A stretch of 7,869 nt of DNA from Lachnospiraceae bacterium (GCA_900769175.1 CAAGFP010000247.1:1-7869), one strand, 5' to 3'; counted from the stretch's first letter, positions 1 to 6,685 are shown. The notes: a model not told the origin generated them from the sequence alone. Program-made: numbers and translations.

Positions 1-20
1 GACGTGTGCTCTTCCGATCT
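1..20. other. Illumina TruSeq adapter sequence (artefact)
   Basis: Positions 1-20 read GACGTGTGCTCTTCCGATCT, which matches the 3' part of the Illumina TruSeq read-2 / multiplexing adapter from memory. It is not biological. It interrupts the open immA frame directly, so the natural sequence left of base 21 is missing. Confidence 0.97.
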
Positions 21-731
21 GATATATTCTTCTGTTGCAGTCTGTTTTTCCAATACTTTTAACGACTGAAGTCTGTATTTTAACGCTGAGTAATTTACTC
101 CAAAGAGCTTTGCAGTGCTTCCTATCGCCCTGTTGATATCATTATTTATGGATAATAGATCTTGCTCTTTTACTGCAGTTCCTAACACTTCTGAAAATGT
201 ATTAACAACTGCTTTTCTCGGCATAAGGAATGCTGCTGCACTGAAATTTGCCTGATACTCTATGATATCTATTGCAGACATATTCTTTCGTCTTTCCGTA
301 TCATTCTTGAAAGACTTTTGTGTACACATTTTAGAATAGTCTGCACCTCTGTTTTTAAAACATTTCGGATGTAATACCTGATGAAAACATTCATGTATTA
401 CTGTAAAGTTTTCACGTCCTGTATTACCGCTTTCCTGTATTGCCCTATCTATTACAATAGTTCCTTTATCCACTTTCACTCGTTCAGGAATCATACCTTT
501 TTCAAAATGATCACTCGGCCATGACCACATAGCCACATCGTGAAATGCAGTCATGCCAAGGATACTTTGATTCGGTGTAATATAGAACCAATCCGGTGTA
601 CATCCAAGTAAGTCTACAATATCATAGACATCAATTGGCTTAGCCTTCAAAAGCCGTTCCTTATCATGTCTTTCTATAATTTCATTCGCTTTAGCTTCCA
701 ATTGTGAAGGGGACAGTTCATAATAAATCAC
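21..731 (-). CDS. immA: ImmA/IrrE family metallo-endopeptidase, C-terminus cut by adapter
   Basis: 237 codons are visible with no stop before the adapter. The sequence shows a zinc-protease motif HECFH at residues 113-117 and a likely third metal ligand, E158, in EYQAN, followed by FSAAAFLMP, a typical ImmA/IrrE signature. Near the visible end, AKLFGVNYSALKYRL resembles the helix-turn-helix-like tail of clostridial family members. The start is GTG at 731-729: it overlaps the TGA of the upstream repressor gene as GTGA and has AAGGAAG about 7 bases upstream. The ATG at 721 is in another frame and soon meets a stop. In ICEBs1 and related elements, ImmA cleaves the neighbouring XRE repressor ImmR after DNA damage or quorum signals and so induces excision; the same role is inferred here. 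The protein is soluble, with no visible signal peptide. At 237 residues or more it is longer than ICEBs1 ImmA (about 170). Confidence 0.88.
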
Positions 732-1108
732 TTTTTTGCTTCCTTTTCTTTTTCTTCAAGCATCTTTATTACATCCATCCAATCCTCATCATCCATTCCA
801 AGATTCTTAGCCTTTCTTAAGGCTACACGAACATTGTCAGTTTCCATAATATACTGAGGCAAATCCGGGGATACGGAATTATCTTTCGCCAAAGCTGCAT
901 AATCATACATTGTATTAGTTTCTTCTTCTGTCAGTTCTAACACCTCAGCTATTTTTGCCAGTTTTTCTTTATCCGGCGGATATCTCCTAGCCTTTTCCAT
1001 ATCACTCATATAGGCTGGCGCTATATCCAGAATTTCAGCCAACTTTCTCAAATTAATCTTTTTTTCTTCTCGCTTGTTTCTCACAAACTGACCAAACTTT
1101 TCATTCAT
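728..1108 (-). CDS. XRE-family helix-turn-helix repressor (ImmR-like)
   Basis: This is a 126-residue DNA-binding protein. Residues about 5-62 form a Cro/CI-type helix-turn-helix: FGQFVRNKREEKKINLRKLAEIL, then IAPAYMSDMEKARRYPP as the recognition region (about 29-45). The C-terminal half is acidic and helical and ends in a lysine/glutamate-rich tail. I chose ATG at 1108 because GGAG lies 7 bases upstream (1119-1116); a GTG at 1126 in the same frame would add six residues but lacks a good ribosome site. The stop overlaps the GTG of the ImmA-like gene, so the pair is probably translationally coupled. By analogy with ImmR of ICEBs1, it likely represses element genes and its own promoter, and is removed by the neighbouring protease. 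Which promoters it controls is inference. Confidence 0.88.
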   Translation of the reverse strand: MNEKFGQFVRNKREEKKINLRKLAEILDIAPAYMSDMEKARRYPPDKEKLAKIAEVLELTEEETNTMYDYAALAKDNSVSPDLPQYIMETDNVRVALRKAKNLGMDDEDWMDVIKMLEEKEKEAKK

Positions 1109-1139
1109 AATCGTTCTCCGTTTCACTATATGCTTGTTC

Positions 1140-1163
1140 GCTAAATTCTAACATCATTTTAGC
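1140..1163. promoter_or_regulatory. Inverted repeat over the -10, candidate operator
   Basis: GCTAAA (1140-1145) and TTTAGC (1158-1163) form a perfect 6-bp inverted repeat with a 12-base centre, covering the -10 box. The spacing and position would suit autoregulation by the XRE repressor. The arms are short, so chance is possible. Confidence 0.35.
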
Positions 1164-1184
1164 ATCTCAATTCAAAAATTTCAA
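1156..1184 (-). promoter_or_regulatory. Sigma-A-type promoter for the repressor/immA pair
   Basis: On the minus strand, TTGAAA (1184-1179) is followed by a 17-base spacer and TAAAAT (1161-1156), preceded by TGC, which gives an extended -10. It lies about 48 bases upstream of the repressor start and 20 bases downstream of the relaxase stop, so the regulatory pair can be expressed independently of the transfer operon. Confidence 0.7.
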
Positions 1185-1204
1185 TCACTTCTTACAATAA
1201 TTAT

Positions 1205-2524
1205 CTACCTCCCCTTCCAATCATCATACACCTTCCACAATCTTTCCTGTTCCCCGCTAAGTCTCAATATCTCAGCCAAATCTCGTTCCATAGCCTCTAT
1301 ATTGGCATCCAGCGTTTCCATTGTTCCCACACGCACCTCAGTGCATATCTCATACTGTAAGGCTTCCTTTGAATACTGCACCTTCGTTTCCACATTCATA
1401 TATCCGCATACGGAGTAGCTGTACCCGTTATCCGTATCCCGAAATACAGGTGCAACCTCACCAACGGAAGTTTTCCACCTCATCAGTCTCGGGAACCAAC
1501 ATAAGCCTTCTTTTATCATCTCCTTGAACCGCTCCAGCAGTTTTCCAAGTTCATAAAGTATGCCCCTATAACTGTTACCGACATCAAGTCTGCCGTCCTT
1601 TTCCACGGCAGTTGCATATTCTTCTATGGTGGGTGCAAGCAGATGAAACATTCCAACAAACCGCTTCATCTGTTCCATAACTTTTATCGCCCTGTCTGCC
1701 TGATGCTGTTTTTCCTCCAACTCATCCTTTGTATAATCAAGGATTGCACTCTGAAGTTCTATTGAGCCCTTTATATCGGCAAGACTCTTCTCCTTCCTGT
1801 CAATATCATCTCCAAGGAGTTTCAATTTCTCTGTTTCTCTTGCAACCTTGTACTCTGCAACGGTTAGATCGTGATTTCTTCCTTTTGATTTCTCCTTTAT
1901 CTGTTCTCCGAAAACAACCGATACTTTCTCATCAATAAATTCACGCAAATCTCCTTGGAGAATCTTTGACAGCGTATATGGCGTAAACACTGAGCGTTTT
2001 GACACCTGTTTACGCAGACTCTTCTTAAATCCCGCTGCAACAGGCACACCGACCACATGCATATGTGGACTTTCTTCATCAAAATGGATGACTGCATTTG
2101 CTACCTTAAAATCCGGCATTCTGTCCCGTAACTCATCCAGCAGCAGTTTGAAGATTCTTTTCATAAAAATCTTGTTGTCCCCATGTTCCTGCCAATACTT
2201 CATGTCTCCCACCTGAAAGATAAGCTCCACCGCCATATCCTGTGACTTCTCGGATACATATTCATAATAATCTGAAATCTTTCTGTCTTTTCTGGTCTGT
2301 TTGTCATTGTATTCCTTCAGAACCCGGTCAAATTCATCATGATATACTTTTTTGACATCCTTCACCAGATTTTCCGTTCCGTACAGCAGCATAATATTTT
2401 CTGCACTGTACTCGTCGGATTTATATTTCCTGAGATTGTGCTTTGCCACTCCTTCCAGTTTTCGTTTCGTGGTAATTGCACTTTTCCCATTGCTCACATG
2501 AGCGACATAAGAAATACCTCCCAT
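1205..2524 (-). CDS. mob: MOBV (Mob_Pre) family relaxase
   Basis: A 439-residue conjugative relaxase, which nicks the element at oriT and pilots the strand into the recipient using a host or helper type IV system. Motif I is KHNLR (28-32); H29 corresponds to the catalytic histidine of MobM of pMV158. ENIMLLYG (42-49) resembles motif II. Motif III is HFDEESPHMH (147-156), the metal-binding HxDExxPHxH of MOBV enzymes. A long charged coiled coil follows (about 228-290), as in other Mob_Pre proteins. The start is ATG at 2524, with AAGGAGGAG just upstream. No coupling protein or type IV secretion gene is visible, so the element looks mobilizable rather than self-transmissible within this window. 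Upstream lie strong inverted repeats, where a MOBV oriT would be expected. Confidence 0.93.
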   Translation of the reverse strand: MGGISYVAHVSNGKSAITTKRKLEGVAKHNLRKYKSDEYSAENIMLLYGTENLVKDVKKVYHDEFDRVLKEYNDKQTRKDRKISDYYEYVSEKSQDMAVELIFQVGDMKYWQEHGDNKIFMKRIFKLLLDELRDRMPDFKVANAVIHFDEESPHMHVVGVPVAAGFKKSLRKQVSKRSVFTPYTLSKILQGDLREFIDEKVSVVFGEQIKEKSKGRNHDLTVAEYKVARETEKLKLLGDDIDRKEKSLADIKGSIELQSAILDYTKDELEEKQHQADRAIKVMEQMKRFVGMFHLLAPTIEEYATAVEKDGRLDVGNSYRGILYELGKLLERFKEMIKEGLCWFPRLMRWKTSVGEVAPVFRDTDNGYSYSVCGYMNVETKVQYSKEALQYEICTEVRVGTMETLDANIEAMERDLAEILRLSGEQERLWKVYDDWKGR

Positions 2525-2562
2525 GCAACTCCTCCTTATCTGTAACTTCTCCCGGAGATGCT

Positions 2563-2630
2563 GTTATCATCTTTGCTCCGCCACAGATGATAACCCCCTA
2601 GCAGTTTTGGCAAGCCAAAACATCGGGGGG
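2563..2630. other. Candidate oriT: two perfect inverted repeats ahead of the relaxase gene
   Basis: GTTATCATCT (2563-2572) and AGATGATAAC (2585-2594) form a perfect 10-bp inverted repeat with a 12-base loop. It is followed directly by GTTTTGGC (2604-2611) and GCCAAAAC (2614-2621), a perfect 8-bp stem with a two-base loop. The second hairpin is enclosed by CCCCC (2594-2598) and a run of six G (2625-2630). Neither hairpin is followed by a T-run on either strand, so a terminator is unlikely. Paired hairpins just upstream of a MOBV relaxase gene are typical of oriT. The sequence does not match the pMV158 nick region, so the nick site is not assigned. Confidence 0.55.
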
Positions 2631-2667
2631 CTCTCCGAGGGTAATATATATCTGCGTATTTTCATAT

Positions 2668-2862
2668 AGGTGCGTCAAAAAGTGACGCACTTTTACGAAA
2701 AGTACTCCAAAAAATGACGCACTTTTTCAAAAGGTGAGTCAAAATGTGACGTACCTCATAAAATACTCTGAGCACAGGTGAGCCACTTTGTGGAGCACCT
2801 TTTCGATTCTGACTCCACTTTTTGACGCACCTTTTACATTTTGACTCCCTTTTGTCGCACCT
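2668..2862. repeat. Iteron-like array of six palindromic units, about 32-bp period
   Basis: The consensus unit is GTGCGTCA, 5 bases, TGACGCAC, often flanked by AAAA and TTTT. Right arms start at 2683 (TGACGCAC), 2715 (TGACGCAC), 2747 (TGACGTAC), 2791 (TGGAGCAC), 2823 (TGACGCAC) and 2853 (TGTCGCAC), giving spacings of 32, 32, 44, 32 and 30. The first unit is a perfect 8-bp inverted repeat; left arms of later units are degenerate (for example GTACTCCA, GTGAGTCA). An array of spaced palindromes in an AT-rich gap, on an element that also codes for a RepA-like ATPase, suggests initiator-binding iterons of a replication origin. It could instead be an operator array or an accessory relaxosome site. 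Confidence 0.65.
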
Positions 2863-2885
2863 TTTATAAACGGATATTCCGACGC

Positions 2886-3257
2886 TTAATGATACTGCCT
2901 TATCACTTGGTGCAGTACAACCTCCTCCGCCATCATCCTCGCCTGTGTCCGCAGCTGATACATCTCCCAAAACGATTGCCTGTTTTTTGGATTATGACTG
3001 CTCAACCACTTACTTTCGATTGTCTCAAACAGCTCATATGCCTCCTCATCAATCTGTGCTGCCTTATCCCACAGTCGTCCGAACCTCACAAGATTTCTGT
3101 ATCTGCCCGGATGTTCCGTTTTCATAAACTCAATCCACATTCGTCCGTATTTTCCTATATGAATCGGCTTAACAGCTTCCTCACTTACGGATAAAACAGG
3201 ATACAGCAATCCGTCATACTCTTTATATTCAATTCCCAGTTTTTCAAATGTTGTCAT
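2886..3257 (-). CDS. TnpV-like small protein of mobile elements
   Basis: 123 residues that I recognise as resembling the TnpV (transposon-encoded protein) family: TFEKLGIEYKEYDGLLYPVL at the start, IHIGKYGRMWIEFMK (32-46) in place of the usual IGIWGQRHLRYLK, then RYRNLVRFGRL (52-62) and IDEEAYELF (69-77). TnpV proteins occur in many clostridial integrative elements; their function is not established. The protein is soluble and helical, with no membrane segment. I chose ATG at 3257 because AAGGAAGGA lies just upstream; an in-frame extension to 3353 would run through an inverted-repeat region and is not believed. It sits downstream of the ATPase gene and immediately before the iteron array, so a part in replication control is possible but only inferred. 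Confidence 0.72.
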   Translation of the reverse strand: MTTFEKLGIEYKEYDGLLYPVLSVSEEAVKPIHIGKYGRMWIEFMKTEHPGRYRNLVRFGRLWDKAAQIDEEAYELFETIESKWLSSHNPKNRQSFWEMYQLRTQARMMAEEVVLHQVIRQYH

Positions 3258-3282
3258 AATAATCCTTCCTTTCCAGCTTAAG

Positions 3283-3362
3283 ACCGCAACATCGCAGTGC
3301 CTTTGTATTTTGCAACCTTGCAGTCTAAGAATGCAAAGTCTGACACTCTGCAATGTTGCGGT
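3283..3362. repeat. Long inverted repeat with three TGCAAnnTTGCA-like boxes
   Basis: ACCGCAACATCGCAG (3283-3297) pairs with CTGCAATGTTGCGGT (3348-3362) over 15 positions with one wobble-type mismatch. A third copy lies between: TGCAACCTTGCA (3311-3322), itself a near-perfect palindrome. This fills most of the gap between the ATPase stop (3369) and the TnpV-like start (3257). No T-run follows, so it is not a standard terminator. It may be an mRNA structure controlling downstream translation, or a cluster of protein-binding sites. Confidence 0.55.
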
Positions 3363-3368
3363 GTTACT

Positions 3369-4340
3369 TTATTCACCTTTGTGCAGATCCCAATACCAGC
3401 TTCCGTTAATCCGCTTTGCCTTAATTCCAAGCTCCTTCTTGGCGGTTTCCAGTGTTCTCTTTGAAATCCCTTCCTGCGCCGCCAGTTCAAGAATCTCATT
3501 ACTCATTATCAGATTCTTGGAAGCCGCAAGCTCCTGAAGAAATTGCTTTGCCATGTCAAGCTTGCATGCTTTGGGTGCTATGCAGCCAAGAATCTCATCA
3601 GCAGTTATTTCATAATCTCCAATCCACCGGAAGCCTTCCTCCGTCAGCTCAAATGCCTTGGAATGTCCGAATGATGAGAGGTTATTCTTTATCTGAACCA
3701 CGGCACGCATGTTTGGCTGACCTTCAATTCTTCCCACAAGCAATACACTTCGTGCCACGGCATAAAAGTCAATGGAACCCATACCTCTGTATGCCGCCTT
3801 TGCACCGGAGCCCTTATTCATGTGACCGATAAGAACAATGGCGCAGCCTGTCCTCTCTGCGATGCTCCCAAGCTTCTTGGTCATTTCCCTTGCCTCATTT
3901 GCCCTGTTCATATCCGTACCACAGCCAAGATATGCCTGTATCGGGTCTAATATCAGAAGCCCCGCATTTTCCTTTCTGATTGCCTGTTCCAGTCTGTCAT
4001 CCGTCATGGATACTGACTTTTCGCTCTCATCTATGATGGATATTCTGGTACAGTCAGCTCCTGCTGACTCCAGTCTTGGCTTTACCGTGTCTGCAAGTCC
4101 ATCCTCCGCCGTCTGATATATGACATTCACGGGATTTCCCTGTTCCATGTCAGCATCAAATCCCTGTCCTTTCGACAGCATTGCGGCTATATTTAATATA
4201 AAAGTTGATTTCCCGTCTCCCGGATCACCCTGTATAATTGTGAGTTTTCCATATGGGATAAATGGATACCACAGCCATCTGACCATCTGTGTTTCCACCT
4301 GTGACAGCTGTATCATCTTAAGTTGTGTCTGTTCCTCCAT
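3369..4340 (-). CDS. RepA-like AAA family ATPase (RecA-fold, AAA_25 type)
   Basis: 323 residues. Walker A is GDPGDGKST (38-46, K44), in the setting GKLTIIQGDPGDGKS. Walker B is GLLILDP (127-133, D132). IVLIGHMNKGSGAKAAYRGMGSIDF (168-192) matches the conserved sensor region of hexameric RepA/RSF1010-type replicative helicases and related AAA_25 proteins. Residues about 257-320 look like a C-terminal winged helix (AKQFLQELAASKNLIMSNEI, KRTLETAKKELG). The likely role is ATP-dependent DNA unwinding or helicase loading for replication of the excised element. It starts at ATG 4340 with GGAGG 6 bases upstream. Upstream is the MobC-like gene, with about 110 bases of structured leader between them. 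An initiator other than a helicase is possible; the ATPase fold itself is secure. Confidence 0.87.
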   Translation of the reverse strand: MEEQTQLKMIQLSQVETQMVRWLWYPFIPYGKLTIIQGDPGDGKSTFILNIAAMLSKGQGFDADMEQGNPVNVIYQTAEDGLADTVKPRLESAGADCTRISIIDESEKSVSMTDDRLEQAIRKENAGLLILDPIQAYLGCGTDMNRANEAREMTKKLGSIAERTGCAIVLIGHMNKGSGAKAAYRGMGSIDFYAVARSVLLVGRIEGQPNMRAVVQIKNNLSSFGHSKAFELTEEGFRWIGDYEITADEILGCIAPKACKLDMAKQFLQELAASKNLIMSNEILELAAQEGISKRTLETAKKELGIKAKRINGSWYWDLHKGE

Positions 4341-4373
4341 GTTCTTCCTCCGCTAAAATTATTGTGTAAATTT

Positions 4374-4436
4374 GCGGAGCCTTCTGTTATACTGTAGTTG
4401 CGAAGTACATATAGCAAAGGCTCTGCTTTTGCCTAT
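4374..4436. promoter_or_regulatory. Mutually exclusive hairpins in the ATPase leader
   Basis: GCGGAGCCTT (4374-4383) can pair with AAGGCTCTGC (4417-4426) over 10 bp including one wobble. The same second arm lies inside a local hairpin, ATAGCAAAG/CTTTTGCCTAT (4411-4435, two bulges). The two folds compete, which is the layout of an attenuator or antiterminator. No minus-strand T-run is obvious, so the mechanism is open. Confidence 0.35.
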
Positions 4437-4441
4437 GGCTT

Positions 4442-4475
4442 ACAGCCCTGTGTTTATGCATGGGGCTGTTTTTCA
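4442..4475 (+). terminator. Hairpin with T-run on the plus strand, at the 3' end of mobC
   Basis: ACAGCCC (4442-4448) and GGGCTGT (4463-4469) form a 7-bp stem with a 14-base loop, followed by TTTTC on the plus strand. It overlaps the last codons of the minus-strand mobC-like gene. It could stop antisense transcription; on the minus strand it has a hairpin but no T-run. Confidence 0.4.
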
Positions 4476-4852
4476 TCCGTGTTTTCCCACAGATATTTTG
4501 CTCCGTCAAGCACTGCAATGACTGCATTTAACATTGCCACATAATCAAATGCAAGTTCACCCAGATCATCATATTCTCTGCCGTCCACGGGAGAACATTT
4601 TCCTTTTATCCGTCCATCCCTATATAGTTCATCAGCCAAAATGTGCATATCCTCCTGCATCTGCCTTACGCATTCCACAAGCCGGTAAACCGTTTCTTTC
4701 TTACCCACCACGCATATCCTGTTATAAATGCAGGAACGGATAAAATAGTCCTTCTTAAGCATTCCGCTTGCTTTTATCCTTGCTTCAATTTCTCTTCTGT
4801 CCCTATCAGATATACGAAAACTGATGGTAGGATATTTATGAATGTTGCTCAT
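4454..4852 (-). CDS. mobC: MobC-like ribbon-helix-helix mobilization protein
   Basis: 132 residues. The N-terminus has ribbon-helix-helix form: a strand TISFRIS (9-15), helix DRDRREIEARIKASGM (16-31), and helix KKDYFIRSCIYN (33-44), followed by ICVVGKKETVYRLV, and ends with LDGAKYLWE. This fits relaxosome accessory proteins of the MobC type, which bind oriT and help the relaxase. The start ATG overlaps the integrase stop as ATGA, so it is translated with the integrase rather than with the relaxase, which is an unusual place for a relaxosome gene. A close relative lies at 7225-7605 on the opposite strand (46 of 59 N-terminal residues identical). A DNA-binding role in excision control is an alternative. 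Confidence 0.78.
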   Translation of the reverse strand: MSNIHKYPTISFRISDRDRREIEARIKASGMLKKDYFIRSCIYNRICVVGKKETVYRLVECVRQMQEDMHILADELYRDGRIKGKCSPVDGREYDDLGELAFDYVAMLNAVIAVLDGAKYLWENTDEKQPHA

Positions 4853-5958
4853 TTAACGTCATCTCCTTTCTCAAGACTGCCTGTTCTTTCACAAAATTCA
4901 CGGTTAAGTACTGCAGCCATCTCCTGCTGTTCCGTTGGAAACATATGGGCGTAATGAAACGTAATACTCTGGCTTTCATGCCCTACCCTGTTCCCAATGG
5001 CAACCGCCGAAAAACCTCTGTTAATCAGATATGAAATATGCGAATGTCTTAATCCGTGAATTGTAATACGCTTTACACCCGCTTTTTTTGCGCCTCTGGT
5101 CATTTCCTTGTGCAGATAAGATTTGGTAATCATAAATATCCTGTTGTCCCTTGTAAAACCATACAGACTTGAAAGATATTCTTTCATTTCCTCAGCCAGA
5201 AAATCCGGCATCACAATATCCCGCCTGCTTTTCGGTGTCTTCGGATCGGTGATGATATCCTCTCCGTCAATTCTCTGGTAGGATTTATTAATGTGTATCA
5301 CCTTACCCTCCACATCAATATCTGCTGCAGTAAGCGCAAGCAGTTCTCCACTTCTTAAACCACACCAGTAAAGCACCTGAAACGCATAATAGGATACGGA
5401 TTTATCCTTTACCTGTTCTATAAATTTCAGATATTCCTCTTCCGTCCAGAATTCCATTTCATCCGCTTTTCCCTTTCCGATGGTTCCGGCTTTCTTCACG
5501 GGATTATCCGGCAGATTATAAAATCTTATGGCATGGTTGAACAGTGCCGAAAGCTCCGACTGAATGGTTTTCAGATAAGTTGGCTTAAACGGCTTTCCAT
5601 CCGGTGTTTTAAGCTTCATAATCGCATTCTGCCATTTAATAATGTCAGCCGGACTGATTTCATTCATCTTCTTATCCTTGAAATAAGGCAAAATCCTGTT
5701 TCGAAATATGGTATCCTTCGTTTTCCAGGTATTCAGTTTCAGCTTTGTCTTGAGGTCATCCTCATAAATCCTGTAAAAGGAACCGAAATCCATATCCAGG
5801 CTGGTTGCCTGCTGGAGTCGGAACTTCTGCTCCCACTCCAGTGCCTCCTTACGGGTCTTAAATCCTCTTTTCAGCTTCCTTCTGTTCTTGCCTGTCCAAT
5901 CATTGTAATGAAAGGAAACATACCATGTTCCTCTCTCTTCATCCTTGTAAGCTGCCAT
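4849..5958 (-). CDS. int: Tyrosine-type site-specific integrase
   Basis: 369 residues from ATG 5958; a GTG at 5967 would add three. An AAGGAAGGAG site lies upstream and suits either start. The N-terminal arm-binding domain has YKDEERGTWYVSFHYNDWTG; a SAM-like core-binding domain follows (about 55-155); the catalytic domain has R202 (CGLRSGELL), a lysine in DPKTPKSRRD, H301 and R304 (HGLRHSH), H327 (VGHES) and nucleophile Y336 (FHYAHM). All expected catalytic residues are present, so the enzyme should be active. It would excise and insert the element at an attachment site. The gene follows the small excisionase-like gene by 18 bases and overlaps the MobC-like gene downstream. It resembles the Tn916/phage-type Firmicute integrases. 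Confidence 0.95.
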   Translation of the reverse strand: MAAYKDEERGTWYVSFHYNDWTGKNRRKLKRGFKTRKEALEWEQKFRLQQATSLDMDFGSFYRIYEDDLKTKLKLNTWKTKDTIFRNRILPYFKDKKMNEISPADIIKWQNAIMKLKTPDGKPFKPTYLKTIQSELSALFNHAIRFYNLPDNPVKKAGTIGKGKADEMEFWTEEEYLKFIEQVKDKSVSYYAFQVLYWCGLRSGELLALTAADIDVEGKVIHINKSYQRIDGEDIITDPKTPKSRRDIVMPDFLAEEMKEYLSSLYGFTRDNRIFMITKSYLHKEMTRGAKKAGVKRITIHGLRHSHISYLINRGFSAVAIGNRVGHESQSITFHYAHMFPTEQQEMAAVLNREFCERTGSLEKGDDVK

Positions 5959-5976
5959 TTGCTTCACTCTCCTTCC

Positions 5977-6162
5977 TTAAGCTGTCTGCAAACCGTAGAA
6001 CTTCTCGTCAAAATACTTACAGCTAACCTTACCCGTAATGGTTCTGTATCCCTTTTCCTGCAGCTCATGGTTTAACTCGCGGATAATCTTGTATCCGTGT
6101 GAACGGGATATGGACAGCATTTCTGCCACCTCGTCTACATTGTAAAAAATCTTCTTTTCCAT
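5977..6162 (-). CDS. xis: Small helix-turn-helix protein, likely excisionase
   Basis: 61 residues: YNVDEVAEMLSISRSHGYKIIREL (7-30) is a MerR/excisionase-type helix-turn-helix, and YRTITGKVSCKYFDEKFYG (39-57) looks like a wing or basic hairpin. Start ATG 6162 is preceded by AAAGGAGGTGA; longer in-frame starts up to 6216 lack such a site. The position, 18 bases ahead of a tyrosine integrase in the same operon, and the size suit a recombination directionality factor that bends DNA at the element end and favours excision. A plain transcription regulator is the alternative. Confidence 0.75.
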   Translation of the reverse strand: MEKKIFYNVDEVAEMLSISRSHGYKIIRELNHELQEKGYRTITGKVSCKYFDEKFYGLQTA

Positions 6163-6180
6163 AGGTGGTTCACCTCCTTT
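6163..6180 (-). promoter_or_regulatory. Ribosome site of xis partly held in a hairpin
   Basis: On the minus strand the site AAAGGAGGTGA (6180-6170) is followed at once by ACCACCT and ATG. AGGTG (6175-6171) and CACCT (6167-6163) form a perfect 5-bp stem with a 3-base loop, which overlaps the ribosome site core and abuts the start codon. It could limit translation of xis. Confidence 0.45.
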
Positions 6181-6261
6181 CCCCGGCTGTACCGGTATGT
6201 ATATGAAACCTGCCATAGCAAATATGGTAGCTCATTTCTACAAATCTGGATATGGACTGCT

Positions 6262-6303
6262 CTGGTGTTTTTTTGAAATTCACACCGGATTATGGTGTTT
6301 TTC
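6262..6303 (+). terminator. Alternating GGTGT/ACACC arms with T-runs
   Basis: CTGGTGT (6262-6268), ACACCGG (6282-6288) and GGTGT (6294-6298) give two competing stems. The second (ACACC/GGTGT, 7-base loop) is followed by TTTTTC on the plus strand and resembles a weak terminator. The repeated TGGTGTTTTT, 30 bases apart, could instead be part of the element end. The function is uncertain. Confidence 0.3.
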
Positions 6304-6548
6304 TTTTATTCGTCACACAGTTATTATGATAGCTTATTTGTAACTTTCATGTTCGGCTTCTAAGGACTAACTTTTTACATCTGGTAGTCTTACAAAGACT
6401 AAATTTCACAACTTAACTATGGTTCAATCCTTGATAATAGTTTATGACCTCATAATCTCCCCATCATAGCAGATTTTCTCTGTTACAACTCTAATCGCCT
6501 GGCACATACTTATTATGGCATTATCCGTATTCTTTTTTTTATCGCCCA

Positions 6549-6588
6549 ATGGTTATAGTTACCCTAACCATAAGTGTATGTATGGTTA
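6549..6588. repeat. Three ATGGTTA boxes, two forming an inverted repeat
   Basis: ATGGTTA (6549-6555) and TAACCAT (6565-6571) form a perfect 7-bp inverted repeat, and ATGGTTA recurs at 6582-6588 in direct orientation. This could be a regulator-binding or arm-type recombinase site; there is no direct evidence for either. Confidence 0.4.
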
Positions 6589-6685
6589 TATTTTGACTGC
6601 GGATTCCATTCATCCTTCCACAGGGTACCGTTGTTTCCCACACATAAAACGATAGCTCATAGAAACATCGATTAAAATAGAATGG

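Noticed and set aside
2668..2862. CRISPR array
   Set aside because: Repeats are degenerate palindromes with no unique spacers of constant length between identical repeats, and no cas genes are present.
2662..2970. Minus-strand open frame of about 100 codons across the repeat array
   Set aside because: It translates the palindromic repeats, has no ribosome site and overlaps the TnpV-like gene in another frame.
3258..3353. N-terminal extension of the TnpV-like protein
   Set aside because: It runs through the inverted-repeat region; the ATG at 3257 has AAGGAAGGA upstream and gives the family's usual beginning.
6163..6330. Defined attachment site (attR) next to xis
   Set aside because: Without the other element end or an empty target site, no core duplication can be shown; the left end is lost behind the adapter.
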